NCBI GenBank assembly: GCA_028583405.1
Contig: CM053250.1
Location: 38,699,142 to 38,763,141 of the forward strand
Direction of reading: 5' to 3'
Origin: Pogonophryne albipinna
Lineage: Eukaryota > Chordata > Actinopteri > Perciformes > Artedidraconidae
Length of the DNA: 64,000 bases
Made by a program: the position numbers and the translations under genes. Shown one piece after another: positions 20,127 to 31,150 of the stretch. The notes beneath the pieces are model-generated. The model searched no databases. It saw nothing but the letters and a program-made list of their open reading frames with translations, and had not been told where the DNA came from. Numbering within the stretch: the first letter of the stretch is position 1; every line of letters starts with the position of its first letter.

Positions 20127-22755
20127 CTTAAAACAGATAAAGTAATTATCGTAGGTGATTTTAATATTCATGTTGACGATGATAAAAATAGCCTTACTGT
20201 TGCATTTAACTCTATATTAGATTCTGTTGGTTTCTGTCAGAGTGTAAATAAACCAACCCACTGCTATAATCACACTCTCGACCTTGTTCTGACTTATGGT
20301 ATTGAAATTGAGCAACTATTAGTCGAACCGCATAATCCTGCTTTATCCGACCATTTCTTAGTAACTTTTGAAGTACTGTTACTAGACTACAAAGCATTAG
20401 TCAAAAGCTCCTGCAGCAGAAACCTATCTGTTAATGCTATAGCCGAATTTAAGGAAGAGATTCCACCAATACTTAACTCGTAAGCATGTCTGCATGGAAG
20501 GGAGGAAACTTATACAAAATGTACACCACCCCAAATTGATCATGTTGTTGATAGTGCTACAGATGCGCTGTGAATAAAATTAGACTCTGTTGCTCCTTTG
20601 AAAAAGAAGAAAATAAAACAACATAGATTAGCTCCATGGCATAATGCCGAAACCCGCAAAATAAATCAAAAGTCGAGACAACTTGAAAGGATGTGGCGTT
20701 CCACTGAACTTGAAGAATCTCGTTTAATTTGGCATATTACTCTCAATGAATATAAGAAAGCACTGGGTAAAGCGAGAGCAGCTTACTACTCTTCATTAAT
20801 AGATGAGAATAAGAATAATGCAAGATTTCTTTTCAGCACTGTAGCCAGGCTGACAGAGAGCCATAGCTCGATTGAGCCTTCTATTCCCATAGCACTCAGT
20901 AGTAATGATTTTATGTGCTTTTTTAACGATAAAATTGTTACTCTTAGAAACAAAATTAATGACCTCTTGCCTTTGACCAGTATAGTGTTATCAACAGCTC
21001 CCGGAAACGTAAGTTCTAATATTACACTAGATAGTAAACTAGAATGCTTTTCAGCCATAAACCTTGAACAATTAAATTCAATGATTCTCTCTTCTAAACC
21101 ATCAACGTGCATGTTAGACCCAATTCCAACTAAGCTGTTGAAGGAAGTTTTTCCATTAATTAGCACTTCTTTATTAAATATTATGAATATGTCTTTATTA
21201 TCAGGCTATGTTCCACAATCATTCAAAGTAGCAGTGATAAAACCGCTTCTTAAAAAGCACAACCTCGATCCAGATTTTGGCCAACTATAGACCTATTTCT
21301 AATCTTCCGTTCCTCTTCTTGAGAAAGCAGTTGCAAAACAGTTGTGTGATTACTTAAAAAACAATGATTTATTTGAAGATTTTCAGTCTGGCTTTAGAAC
21401 ACATCATAGCACAGAGACAGCTCTGGTTAAAGTCACAAATGACATTCTAGTAGCCTCAGACAAGGGACTTGTCTCTATTCTTGTTTTGCTCGATCTCAGT
21501 GCTGCATTTGATACTATTGATCATGATATCCTATTGCAAAGACTAGAGCACTTAGTTGGCATAAAGGGAACTGCTTTAGGCTGGTTTAGGTCCTATCTAT
21601 CTGAATGCTCTCAGTTTGTACGTGTCAACGATGAATCTTCCACGCAAACCAAAGTTAGCCATGGAGTGCCACAGGGCTCAGTGCTCGGACCTATTTTGTT
21701 CACATTATATATGCTTCCGTTAGGCAATATTATAAGGAATCATTCTGTAAACTTTCATTGTTATGCGGATGATACTCAACTATATTTATCAATCAAGCCT
21801 GATGAAATTAATCATCTAAATAAAATTCAAGACTGCCTCAAGGACTTAAAAACGTAGATGACCTTAAACTTTTTGATGTTAAACACGACCAAAACTGAAG
21901 TTATTGTACTTGGCCCGAAGAATCTACGAAAACAAATTATCTAAAGATATACTAACTATGGATGGCATTAATTTGGCCTGCAGTGAGACTGTAAGGAATC
22001 TTGGTGTTATATTTGATCAGGATTTATCCTTTACCGCCAACATAAAATCAATTTCAAGGACCGCCTACTTCCATCTACGTAACATTGCAAAAATCAGGCA
22101 TATCTTGCCTCAAAACGATGCAGAGAAACTTGTCCATGCATTTGTTACTTCAATCAGTCAATCAATCAATGTTTATTTATATAGCCCAATATCACAAATG
22201 TTACATTTGTCTCAGTGGTCTTCACAGTGTGTGCAGAATATCAGTATGACAATACGACACCCTCTGTCCTTAGACCCTCACATCGTACAAGGAAAAACTT
22301 CCGGAGAAAACCCACAGTTTAAAGGGAAAAATGGGAGAAACCTCAGGGAGAGCAACAGAGGAGGGATCCCTCTCCCAGGACGGACAGACGTGCAATAGAT
22401 GCCGTGTGTAAATTGAAAAGATAATACATTTGCAACATAGGTAGTCCAAATGTTTGGAAATGCATGTGTGTATAATAGGAAGATGAATCCACGAGGATAT
22501 CCATCCAGGACCTATGATCCAGGAATACAGCCACGACTCGCGATCCAGGGCTCGCGATCCAGGACACAGGACCGCAGGATCATCCATGACTCCGGATCCC
22601 GGCGTATATAGACACAAAAAAGAAAGAAATTTGGGGAAGCTGGGTTAATCGGAACATGAGAGTACACAGGTATAGACAGAGAGAAGGAAGAAGTAAGAAG
22701 TCCCCCGACAAACTAAGCCTATATCAGCAAAATTAGGGGCTGAATCGAATCAGCC

Positions 22756-24580
22756 CTAACTATAAGCTTTATCAAAAAGGAAGGTCTTAAGCGCACTCTT
22801 AAAAACGGATAGGGTGTCTGCCGCCCAAACACAAACTGGAAGCTGATTCCACAAATGTGGAGCTTGATAAGAAAAGGCTCTGGCTCCCATTGTACTTTTA
22901 GAGACTCTCGGAACAACCAACAACCCTGCATTCTTGGAACGCAATGCCCTAGTAGGACAGTAGGGTATAATGAGTTCTTTAAGGTAAGATGGCGCCTGCC
23001 CATTAAGGGCTTTGTAGGCGAGAAGAAGAATTTTAAATTCTATCCTGTGTTCTATAGGGAGCCAGTGTAAGGCAGCCAGAACAGGAGTAATGTGGTCCCT
23101 TTTCCTAACTCTGGTTAGTACACGAGCTACAGCATTTTGAATCAGCTGAAGCGACTTGACTGACTTCTTGGTACTCCCTGATAATAAAGAGTTACAATAA
23201 TCCAGCCTAGAAGTAACAAATGCATGGACTAGTTTCTCTGCATCGTTTTGAGGCAAGATATGCCTGATTTTTGCAATGTTACGTAGATGGAAGTAGGCAG
23301 TCCTTGAAATTGATTTTATGTGGGTGTTAATGGATAAATCCTGATCAAATATAACACCAAGATTCCTTACAGTCTCACTGGAGGCCAAATTAATGCCATC
23401 CATAGTTAGTATATCTTTAGATAATTTGTTTTCGTAGATTCTTCGGGCCAAGTACAATAACTTCAGTTTTGGTCGTGTTTAACATCAAAAAGTTTAAGGT
23501 CATCCACGTTTTTAAGTCCTTAAGGCAGTCTTGAATTTTATTTAGATGATTAATTTCATCAGGCTTGATTGATAAATATAGTTGCGTATCATCCGCATAA
23601 CAATGAAAGTTTACAGAATGATTCCTTATAATATTGCCTAACGGAAGCATATATAATGTGAACAAAATAGGTCCGAGCACTGAGCCCTGTGGCACTCCAT
23701 GGCTAACTCTGGTTTGCGTGGAAGATTCATCGTTAACACATACAAACTGAGAGCGTTCAGATAGATAGGACCTAAACCAGCCTAAAGCAGTTCCCTGTAT
23801 GCCAACTAAGTGCTCTAGTCTTTGCAATAGGATATCATGGTCGATAGTATCAAATGCAGCACTGAGATCGAGCAATAGTTGCTCAATTTCAATACCATAA
23901 GTCAGAACAAGGTCGAGAGTGTGATTATAGCAGTGGGTTGGTTTATTTACACTCTGACAGAAACCAACAGAATCTAATATAGAGTTAAATGCAACAGTAA
24001 GGCTATTTTTATCATCGTCCACATGAATATTAAAGTCACCTACGATAATTACTTTATCTGTTTTAAGTACCAAAGTTGATAAAAACTCAGAGAATTCTGA
24101 TAAGAATTCTGAATAAGGACCTGGTGCACGATACACTGTAACAAATAAGATTGGCTGCAAAGTTTTCCAGGTCGGATGCGTAAGACTAAAAACGAGGCTT
24201 TCAAAGGAGGTATAATTAAATTTTGGTTTAGTATTGATAAGTAAACTTGAGTCAAAGATTGCTGCAACTCCACCTCCTCGGCCCGTGCCTCGGGCAATAT
24301 GAGTATTGATATGGCTGGGTGGAGTGGCCTCATTTATGCTGACATATTCTTCATGTCTCAACCAAGTTTCAGTGAGACAGCATATATCAATATTATAATC
24401 TGATATTAAATCATTTACCAATATTGCTTTAGATGCTAGAGATCTTATGTTTAAGAGACCACATTTAATATTCCTGTTTTGTTGCACTGTAGTAGTTGTT
24501 ACATTTACTTTGATTAGGTTATTATGTATGACACCTCTATTAGGTTTTACCTTAAATTGTCCTTGGGCAGACACACACAC
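22756..24580 (-). pseudogene. LINE B ORF2 with internal deletion
   Basis: From 24580 downward: endonuclease (LLNIRSLASKAILVNDLI, LTETWLRHEE, GDFNIHVDDD). The frame is then fused directly at about 23878 from EIEQLL to LDLSAAFDTIDHDILL, skipping the endonuclease SDH block and the first RT blocks. GVPQGSVLGPILFTLYM and HCYADDTQLYLS are intact. A frame change near 23440, at the same place as in LINE A, is followed by the C-terminal segment ([29 protein letters not shown]) ending at FLFDKAYS. Confidence 0.88.
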
Positions 24581-24694
24581 CGTTAATATTGGGTATTTTA
24601 TTGTGTTCGGGATTACTATGGATGACTGCCTAGGAGAGAGCGCAGAGAAGCGTGTAAGACTGTGACTCCGCCTCCTGGTCTCAACTCCACTTTG

Positions 24695-24889
24695 TCATGG
24701 ATTAAGTCCACAAAGCCCTGAAATGTTTGCCGAAATGAGATCTGCACCATCCAAAGTAGGATGAATGCTGTCTCTCTTAATCAGACCAGGTTTTCCCCAG
24801 AAGGCTGTCCAATTATTTACAAAGCCCACATTGTTTGCTGGGCACCACCAAGACAACCAGCGCTGAAATGATGACATGCGGCTATACAT
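24695..24889 (-). pseudogene. LINE B ORF1 C-terminus
   Basis: 64 codons nearly identical to the LINE A ORF1 tail: [41 protein letters not shown] then stop. The esterase DGIH block reads DSIH. It is cut at the 5' truncation point next to the target site. Confidence 0.65.
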
Positions 24890-24898
24890 GTCACTTCA

Positions 24899-25351
24899 AG
24901 GCTGGATTATTGTAACTCCTTATTATCAGGGTGTACCAAGAAGTCAGTCAAGTCGCTTCAGCTGATTCAAAATGCTGCAGCTCGTGTACTAACCAGAGTT
25001 AGGAAAAGGGACCACATTACTCCTGTTCTGGCTGCCTTACACTGGCTCCCTATAGAACACAGGATTGAATTTAAAATTCTTCTTCTCGCCTACAAAGCCC
25101 TTAATGGGCAGGCGCCATCTTACCTTAAAGAACTCATTATACCCTACTGTCCTACTAGGGCATTGCGTTCCAAGAATGCAGGGTTGTTGGTTGTTCCTAG
25201 AGTCTCTAAAAGTACAATGGGAGCCAGAGCCTTTTCTTATCAAGCTCCACATTTGTGGAATCAGCTTCCAGTCTGTGTTCGGGCGGCAGACACCTTATCC
25301 GTTTTTAAGAGTGCGCTTAAGACCTTCCTTTTTGATAAAGCTTATAGTTAG
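24899..25351 (+). pseudogene. LINE A ORF2 C-terminal segment
   Basis: Continuation of LINE A after the LINE B insertion: [48 protein letters not shown], and an end at FLFDKAYS then TAG. It is in register with the interrupted HAFVTS codons at 22152. Confidence 0.85.
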
Positions 25352-25948
25352 GGCTGATTAGATTCAGCCCCTAGTTTTGCTGATATAGGCTTAGTTTGTC
25401 GGGGGATATCTTACTTCTTCCTTCTCTCTGTCTATACCTGTGTACTCTCATGTTCCGATTAACCCAGCTTCCCCAAATGTCTTTCTTTTTGGTGTCTATA
25501 TACGCCGGGATCCGGAGTCATGGATGATCCTGCGGTCCTGTGTCATGGATCGCGAGCCCTGGATCTTGAGTCGTGGCTGTGGTCCTGGATCATAAGTCCT
25601 GGATGGATATCCTCGTGGACTCATCTTCCTATTATACACACATGCATTTCCAAACATTTGGACTACCTATGTTCCAAATGTATTATCTTTTCAATTTACA
25701 CACAGCATCTATTGCACGTCTGTCCGTCCTGGGAGAGGGATCCCTCCTCTGTTGCTCTCCCTGAGGTTTCTCCCATTTTTCCCTTTAAACTGTGGGTTTT
25801 CTCCGGAAGTTTTTCCTTGTACGATGTGAGGGTCTAAGGACAGAGGGTGTCATATTGTCATAATGATATTCTGTACAAACTGTGAAGTCCACTGAGACAA
25901 ATGTAATATTTGTGATATTGGGCTACATAAATAAACATTGATTGATTT
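25352..25948 (+). repeat. LINE A 3' UTR and tail
   Basis: Non-coding 3' region containing short related words (GGATCCGGAGTCATGG, GGATCGCGAGCCCTGG, GGATCATAAGTCCTGG) near 25505-25610. It ends ATAAATAAACATTGATTGATT. The reverse complement of the same UTR begins LINE B at 22153. Confidence 0.8.
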
Positions 25949-28229
25949 ATTTTCCATTAGTTTACAGAAAGGTAGGAACAACTTCATTACATGCTACTCA
26001 AGCTAGAATGATAACAAACCGCAGGTGCGCTCCCTAACAGGTCCGTGGCGCAACACACTCTATAACACAGTGAATTATGTCCCGTAATGTTCCACCACAG
26101 TGTATACATTAAACATTTTACTTAAGAAATTCTAGTTCTTTGTGAATCTTGATATTATCATGTAAAAAGTATGACAGTTAATTAAATATATTTTACTACA
26201 CCAAAAAGTCAGTTTTTTGAGTGTGTCTACCTGTGTGCATGGCTGCACGTCACCAGTGTTTAGCCAAGCTGCTAGCTAGTGAAAGGTACTAGCAACAGCC
26301 TTGTTTGTTGTCTATGAACATATTGATCATTTTAGGGTTGTGGCTTTGGAGGGTGGCCTAAAAAGACGTGCAAAGACAAGTGTAGCCAACTTTGAGAACT
26401 TTCAGCTAGACTATGCGGCTTTTGCAGCTAGTGCTATATAGATACTTTAATTTGACAATATTTGACAATGTTGGACTGAGTTTATGGTTTGAACCTTTTT
26501 TAATCCAATTTACCCTTGCAGCCTTCTCCAATGCAACCCACCCTAGCTTTAAGTTAGCTGCTGAGAGTGCTGTTTAAGGTTAATTCTGTTGTGTGCACCA
26601 AGTAAACCTGAATGTTTTCCTTACTTTAAGACGTGCACGTATATGCCAGTGGGCTGCTTCAGCAAAGAACGCCCTGAAATGTTTACAGTTACTTAGAATA
26701 TCCAAATAGCAACAACAGTTTTCTTTCTATGTTGGCGATGAACAGTAGCAGTAAATCACCAAAGGTAAGTAAAACACTATGGTTATTTTATTTGTTGAAT
26801 CCCTCATTATTGGCAGGAACAAGCCGGAAAGTAAACTATACTTTGAGAAAGAAAGGGTGTAAGACAACAAGCGATACCCTGCCATTGTAGTAAAGATGTT
26901 GCCTTCAAAAGTGGTTGAGAATTACAAACACATCTTAAATAACATAAAATATGAATAAATGACTACAAAAACATATTGAATGCAGTTTTTTCTCCATACA
27001 TGCAAAGGTGTTTAGGTTGCAAATGGTCATTAACTAAACACAGTAGGATGCAGCTTCTGAAGATGAATGTTCCCACACAGTCTTTATTAGCCCAAAGCTA
27101 TAGTATAATGAGAGGTCTAGGCTACAGCACGCTTTAGCTCTTCAGAACATCCAGCTTGTGATGCGCCTTGATCATTCTGCATTGTGAGCTACTGTCATGT
27201 GAATGATGGCCTCTAGGTGGCACCAGTGAATTATGCTGCCAGCTCTGACTCCAGCTACTCTCCATGTTCATGGCAAAAAGCTACAACATATTTAGAAATG
27301 AGTGTGTGACAAATAGGTCACTGATTTCTGAATAGCTTATCAATATATATATTCAAATTAATGCGCATGTCTCTACAATACAAACAACAAAGATATTATA
27401 ATGCTTAATAGTATCACAAATAATTGCAAACAGTTACCCCTGAATATCCCCTTAAACCAAAATTATGGATCTTTGACTAATACTGCTTTTATATTTTGAA
27501 AGTACCTTTTTAGATGAATAATTAGTTTGAGGCGTATGGGAATATATAGCAGCCCAATAAGAGACCCTGATCTCATGTCTGTGTCGTGTTTATACCCAGA
27601 GAGAGAGAACTCAACATAAATCACACTCTCCACTATCTAACTCAACAATAATATTTTGAATAATATATGATAGAAAAGGAATTGGAGTTACAAACTGTTC
27701 AGCTAAATAAAATGAAAACAATACGTTGGAAGACAACATTATTGAGAGGTCCATTAGTGCGAATAATTTTAAAATATTAATTTAGCCTCAAATAAAAGAC
27801 TATGCTACCCATACTCATTTGAAGTGAAACATGGCAATACTATATATAAAAAATAAAAGAAATACAACGTTTTTTTTCCCACAAAACAACAATAAACAAC
27901 AATATCGTGTAGGATAATTTACAATTACAACAAACAAAAGCTGATACATTCAATAATTTCCTTATTCTTATAATTGTACAACAATCGAAGTTAAGTAAAT
28001 TAGGTATATCATAAACAAGGAATAAAACACAAACACTTAAATGAAAAGTTCTAGGCTAAAATCTCAGTTACTGTTAGATACAAAATGTAGAATAATGATT
28101 TATTATGCATTTCATTGTTAACCTATCATGCATTTGCGTATGAATAAATATTTCATTTATTTAGATACTTTTAATTAATTAAATACAAAAAGTGCGTGCT
28201 TTACATGGGTAAGTTTGAACCAATAGGAG
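25949..28229. other. AT-rich intergenic sequence upstream of the zfpm2-like gene
   Basis: 2.3 kb with no coding frame above background, no clear TIR pair and no RNA gene. It is AT-rich. Nothing specific can be supported. Confidence 0.6.
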
Positions 28230-28980
28230 ATCAGTGCGATGCACTACGTCAGACCTAATGGGCGTGCCCCAGGCGTCGGCTCGGCTCCTCTGTAGTAAGC
28301 GGAGTGGACTGTAGCGCTCGCGCTCCACAGAAAGTGTCTCCCGCTTCACTGACAGTACAGGCGGACAGGGGGCGGACCTGCGAGAAGAAACTTCACAGAA
28401 ACAATAGCATTCACTCCGCTGACCTCCATATAACTGATGTTATTAATAGCGGTAATATTTCCCAAGACAGTCACCGGTGACTGCTGACGGGTTGCAACGC
28501 TGTCTAGCGCCTGGCGAAGGAATAACGTTAGCAGGAAAACGGAGAGAACGGTGAGGTGAATTAACGTTTGGGAAATAGAGAAGGAGGACAGCGATAAGTA
28601 CGCGGACTGATCCACAGGTAGCCCCACGTTAGCTGCCGTGGCACAAGATATCAAAGTGCAGGCGGGTCATGCGGGGCGCCGCGTCGCAGCAGTAAACGGC
28701 GGGGAAGAGAAGAGGCAGCACACCGAAGAACCGCAGCGCCGCTCTGCCGCTCCGTCTGCCGTCATAGGGAAGAGCCACAATGTCCCGGAGAAAGCAGAGC
28801 AAACCCCGGCAGATAAAGCGTAAGGATAAAACAGCTCTTTTTGTTAATGTTGTCATTTTGTTGGAGTGTTGTCGTGTGCTGTTGTTGTGTGTGGTGAGCG
28901 AGCCACAGGCGCCCTGGGAAGAAGCCGTGTGTTGTGTGCGGCGCTTCGATGCGACTGTGCGGTCATTATAAAGTTAATAA
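28230..28980 (+). promoter_or_regulatory. CpG-rich promoter and 5' UTR of the zfpm2-like gene
   Basis: GC and CpG content rise sharply against AT-rich flanks (GGCGTCGGCTCGGCTCC, GCGCTCGCGCTCC, GCGGGGCGCCGCGTCGCAGC) and fall again after about 28980. The block surrounds the start codon at 28780, as expected of a CpG-island promoter of a developmental regulator. I see no clear TATA box. The exact start of transcription cannot be set from the sequence. Confidence 0.7.
28780..28819 (+). CDS. zfpm2: zfpm2 (FOG2)-like first coding exon
   Basis: ATG at 28780 with A at -3 (GCCACAATGT) encodes MSRRKQSKPRQIK plus the first base of an Arg codon. A donor GTAAGG follows at 28820. This is the start of FOG-family proteins, multi-zinc-finger nuclear cofactors of GATA factors in heart, gonad and blood development. 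The same N-terminal motif recruits the NuRD repressor complex. Lys at residue 8 agrees with FOG2 (ZFPM2); mammalian FOG1 has Asn there, from memory. SALL and BCL11 proteins share only the first six or so residues. Only exon 1 is visible. No zinc-finger exon lies in the window, consistent with the large first intron of this gene in vertebrates. Which teleost paralogue this is (a or b) cannot be told. Confidence 0.8.
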
Positions 28981-28989
28981 GTGGTGTGA

Positions 28990-30215
28990 AACTCTGCGTG
29001 CACACCTAGCTGTCTCCACAGTAGTTTTATGACACTTTTTTTTATGGGTAAATGTAGCCTGAAACACAACCTAGAACCACAGAGCACACTGTTTTACGTT
29101 TGATGATATCAGCAAATAAAGCTTTTTAGTAGCCTAGTTCAATTGAGTTCAAATACAGCGTTTCCTCAGAATAGGCTAGATGCGTAGCATTCACCTTTAC
29201 TAAGACTGTTATTCAAACTCATGTCAGTAGCCTACCACTTTGGTAGCCGTGCTATCTAGACTGCGCTAGAATATAAAAAAACGTTTTTATTTATTACCCT
29301 GTTAAGAATGCTTTGTCCATTGGCAGCTAAAACTGTAGCCGTCGCTTCCTGTTTAATTCTGTTGTGGAAACGTCAGTGTTCTCTGAAAAAGCTGATGTGA
29401 ACAGAGATAAAGCAGCGATCCGATGTGAGCCCAGATTAAGATTAAAATTGGATCTTTTTTTATTTGTTTTCTGTCTGAGGCAGCGCCGGGCCGCCGTTGC
29501 ATTTCCCCCCTGGCTTTTCACTTCTCCTTCCAGAGATGGGCCGTCAGATAGGCAGCCTGCAGATCTATACTGATAGCTGCTTACAATTGGATCTTTTTTC
29601 ATCTATCCCTTTAACTCAATAATGCATCTCAGGGCCGCTGGGAAGGCCTTTGCTCGGTCCCGCTGCTCTCCCTGCTTGTACTTCTTCCTGTTCATAGATG
29701 TGTGAAGCTCTTTCGCTTGTGACTGATGTTCAAAGTTGATATAACAGCATATTAATTATGTTGCCTTTTCAGCTAATCTCAGTCTCAGTTTATATCTAGT
29801 TTCATACTGGAGATTAAAGTTTAGGAAGCTACCGCTGGAATGGAACATTGACAACAGCAGTACAGTTTGTTTGGTAAGTTATCACATTGCACACATAATA
29901 ATATCTTGTCATCAGTGATTGTGTCACTGTTTTCCCAGAAGACCTGGTGTCTAAAGCAACATTTGCAGGCTCGATGTTATCACATTACATAAATACAAAG
30001 TGATATAACATTTTCCTATGTTGGCTCTTGTGGCAGTTGGTGTATTTTCTCAGACATGATATTAGATAAAGGCATGCATTTTTGATAGTCTATGCAAACC
30101 TCACTTGTAAGCCATGTTACGAGGTAAAGGGAGCAAGGAGCATTGCATCATGTCACTGAGTTGCCCCCGAGTTACTATAAAAACTGCACACTGAACATGT
30201 CTCAGTAAGCTAGGA
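28990..30215. other. Intronic sequence without recognised gene
   Basis: No transposon ends or coding frame found. A GC-richer patch at 29630-29700 (CTCAGGGCCGCTGGGAAGGC) could be conserved non-coding sequence, but this is only an impression. Confidence 0.5.
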
Positions 30216-30293
30216 GGCAGTGGAGGAAGTACTCAAGTATATATACTTTTACTTAAGTAAAAGTATATATACTTGAGTACTTCCTCCACTGCC
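30216..30293. repeat. 78-bp perfect palindrome
   Basis: 39-base arms beginning GGCAGTGGAGGAAGTACTCA meet at CTT/AAG (centre 30254/30255) with no mismatch and no spacer. The word GTGGAGGAAGTACTCA with TTTTACTTAAGTAAAAG occurs in a widespread fish repeat family (from memory), so this is probably a palindromic element remnant. Further AAGTAAAAGTAC text follows at 30329. Confidence 0.95.
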
Positions 30294-30473
30294 TGAACCT
30301 AAAATTCCTGCATAAAAAATGTTAGGCAAGTAAAAGTACAACATTTACAACGCCAAAATATATGTAAGGTAAAAAAAAGTTGTCTATTATGAGGCCATCA
30401 GGCCATTCTATGCAAAATGAACCATTTCAGAATAATTTTGGAATTTAATGCAAGAATGAATGTATTATTGTAT

Positions 30474-31150
30474 AACTAGGCCTGTCACAATAATTAATTT
30501 TGTTGGACGATAAATGTTCCCGGAAATGATTGCGATAAACGATAATATTGTCGGCACCGTTGTAAGACCATTTTAGACGACTGACACAATGATAATATAT
30601 CATAATAATTCAAGTACATCCTTTCAAACAGAACTTTGTATTGAACATTCAACATTGCAAATGAAATGTGAAATAATATTCAAATACATAAATGATATAT
30701 AATAAATAAAACAAATACATTTAATCACACACAACCAAAACAATAAATTAAATAGACTCAGGCTGGAAAATAGAGCTCTCTCTCTCATATATAAACAAAT
30801 AAATAAATATGAGCACACATTGTCTCACAAGCAAAAAAAGACCGCCTTAAAATAGCAGTCAAGTGTACAGTCCACTGTCCTTACAAAGACCCAGATGCCT
30901 CAACAGGCCATATCCAAATCTGTATTTCCAAGATTTCGAGCAAGGAACAACAACATGTTTGCATTGTCAGGCAAATGCATCTTTGATTGCAAACTGTCTG
31001 GAAGGTGGGGGCTCTCCATCTCCAGCTGCCGTGTTTGCTTCCAGCTGGGAACACGGAATGGGGTGGTTGTGTTTCAGGTGCAGTTTAAGGTTGGTCGTAT
31101 GCTATCTGTATGTTGCTTTTTGTATCTTTTAATGCTAGGCCAAAGATAGT
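30474..31150 (-). mobile_element. hAT-like repeat with BED zinc-finger remnant
   Basis: The left part begins TAGGCCTGTCACAATAA, followed by GGACGATAAATG and GCGATAAACGATAAT, a start familiar from fish hAT-type repeats. On the minus strand around 31105-30960 a short frame reads LKLHLKHNHPIPCSQLEANT, resembling the His half of a BED finger of hAT transposases. The rest of the finger and the catalytic domain are missing, and no right terminus was found. Confidence 0.5.

Larger units (their letters stand above)
18301..22152 (+). pseudogene. LINE A ORF2 (endonuclease + reverse transcriptase), broken
   Basis: Endonuclease blocks: LLNIRSLASKAILVNDLI, ICCLTETWLRHEE (catalytic Glu), then after the hAT insertion IIVGDFNIHVDDD and PALSDHFLVTFEV (catalytic Asp-His). 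RT blocks: TCMLDPIPTKLLKEVFP, FQSGFRTHHSTETALVKV, LDLSAAFDTIDHDILL, GVPQGSVLGPILFTLYM and FHCYADDTQLYLS. Damage: a frameshift near 18695, stops near 20481 and 21288, a frame change near 21300, TAG at about 21855 and a frame change near 21925. The frame then continues to HAFVTS at 22152, where LINE B interrupts. Confidence 0.88.
22153..24892 (-). mobile_element. L2-like LINE copy B, inserted in opposite orientation inside copy A
   Basis: A minus-strand LINE with an ORF1 tail, a deleted ORF2 and the same 3' UTR as LINE A. Target copies ACTTCA flank it (22147-22152 and 24893-24898). Joining the flanks restores a continuous LINE A reading frame, which proves the insertion. It is 5'-truncated in ORF1 at the point encoding MYSRMSS. 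It lacks about 1.1 kb between endonuclease and RT. It is very similar to A, so both came from one subfamily. Confidence 0.9.
17938..25948 (+). mobile_element. L2-like LINE copy A, interrupted by a hAT and by LINE copy B
   Basis: Plus-strand element with an ORF1 remnant, endonuclease, reverse transcriptase, C-terminal segment (24899-25351) and a 3' UTR ending in ATTGATTGATT repeats. Two insertions split it: a hAT at 18823-20126 and an inverted LINE at 22153-24892. Its own coding frame has several frame changes and stops. The 5' boundary against gypsy sequence is uncertain, between about 17890 and 17950, and I found no target duplication. Confidence 0.85.

Noticed and set aside
22270..22617. 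Minus-strand 115-codon frame
   Set aside because: Lies in the LINE B 3' UTR; the same frame appears in the LINE A UTR at 25520 and has no domain.
24447..24665. Plus-strand 72-codon hydrophobic frame, also inverted at 18216-18434
   Set aside because: Antisense of the LINE segment between ORF1 and ORF2, not a gene.
28638..28823. Plus-strand 61-codon frame overlapping the ATG at 28780
   Set aside because: Different register from the recognised FOG start; no known domain.
28346..28856. Minus-strand frames (75-102 codons) in the CpG island
   Set aside because: GC-rich sequence is naturally stop-poor; no domain, and they overlap the 5' UTR of the zfpm2-like exon.
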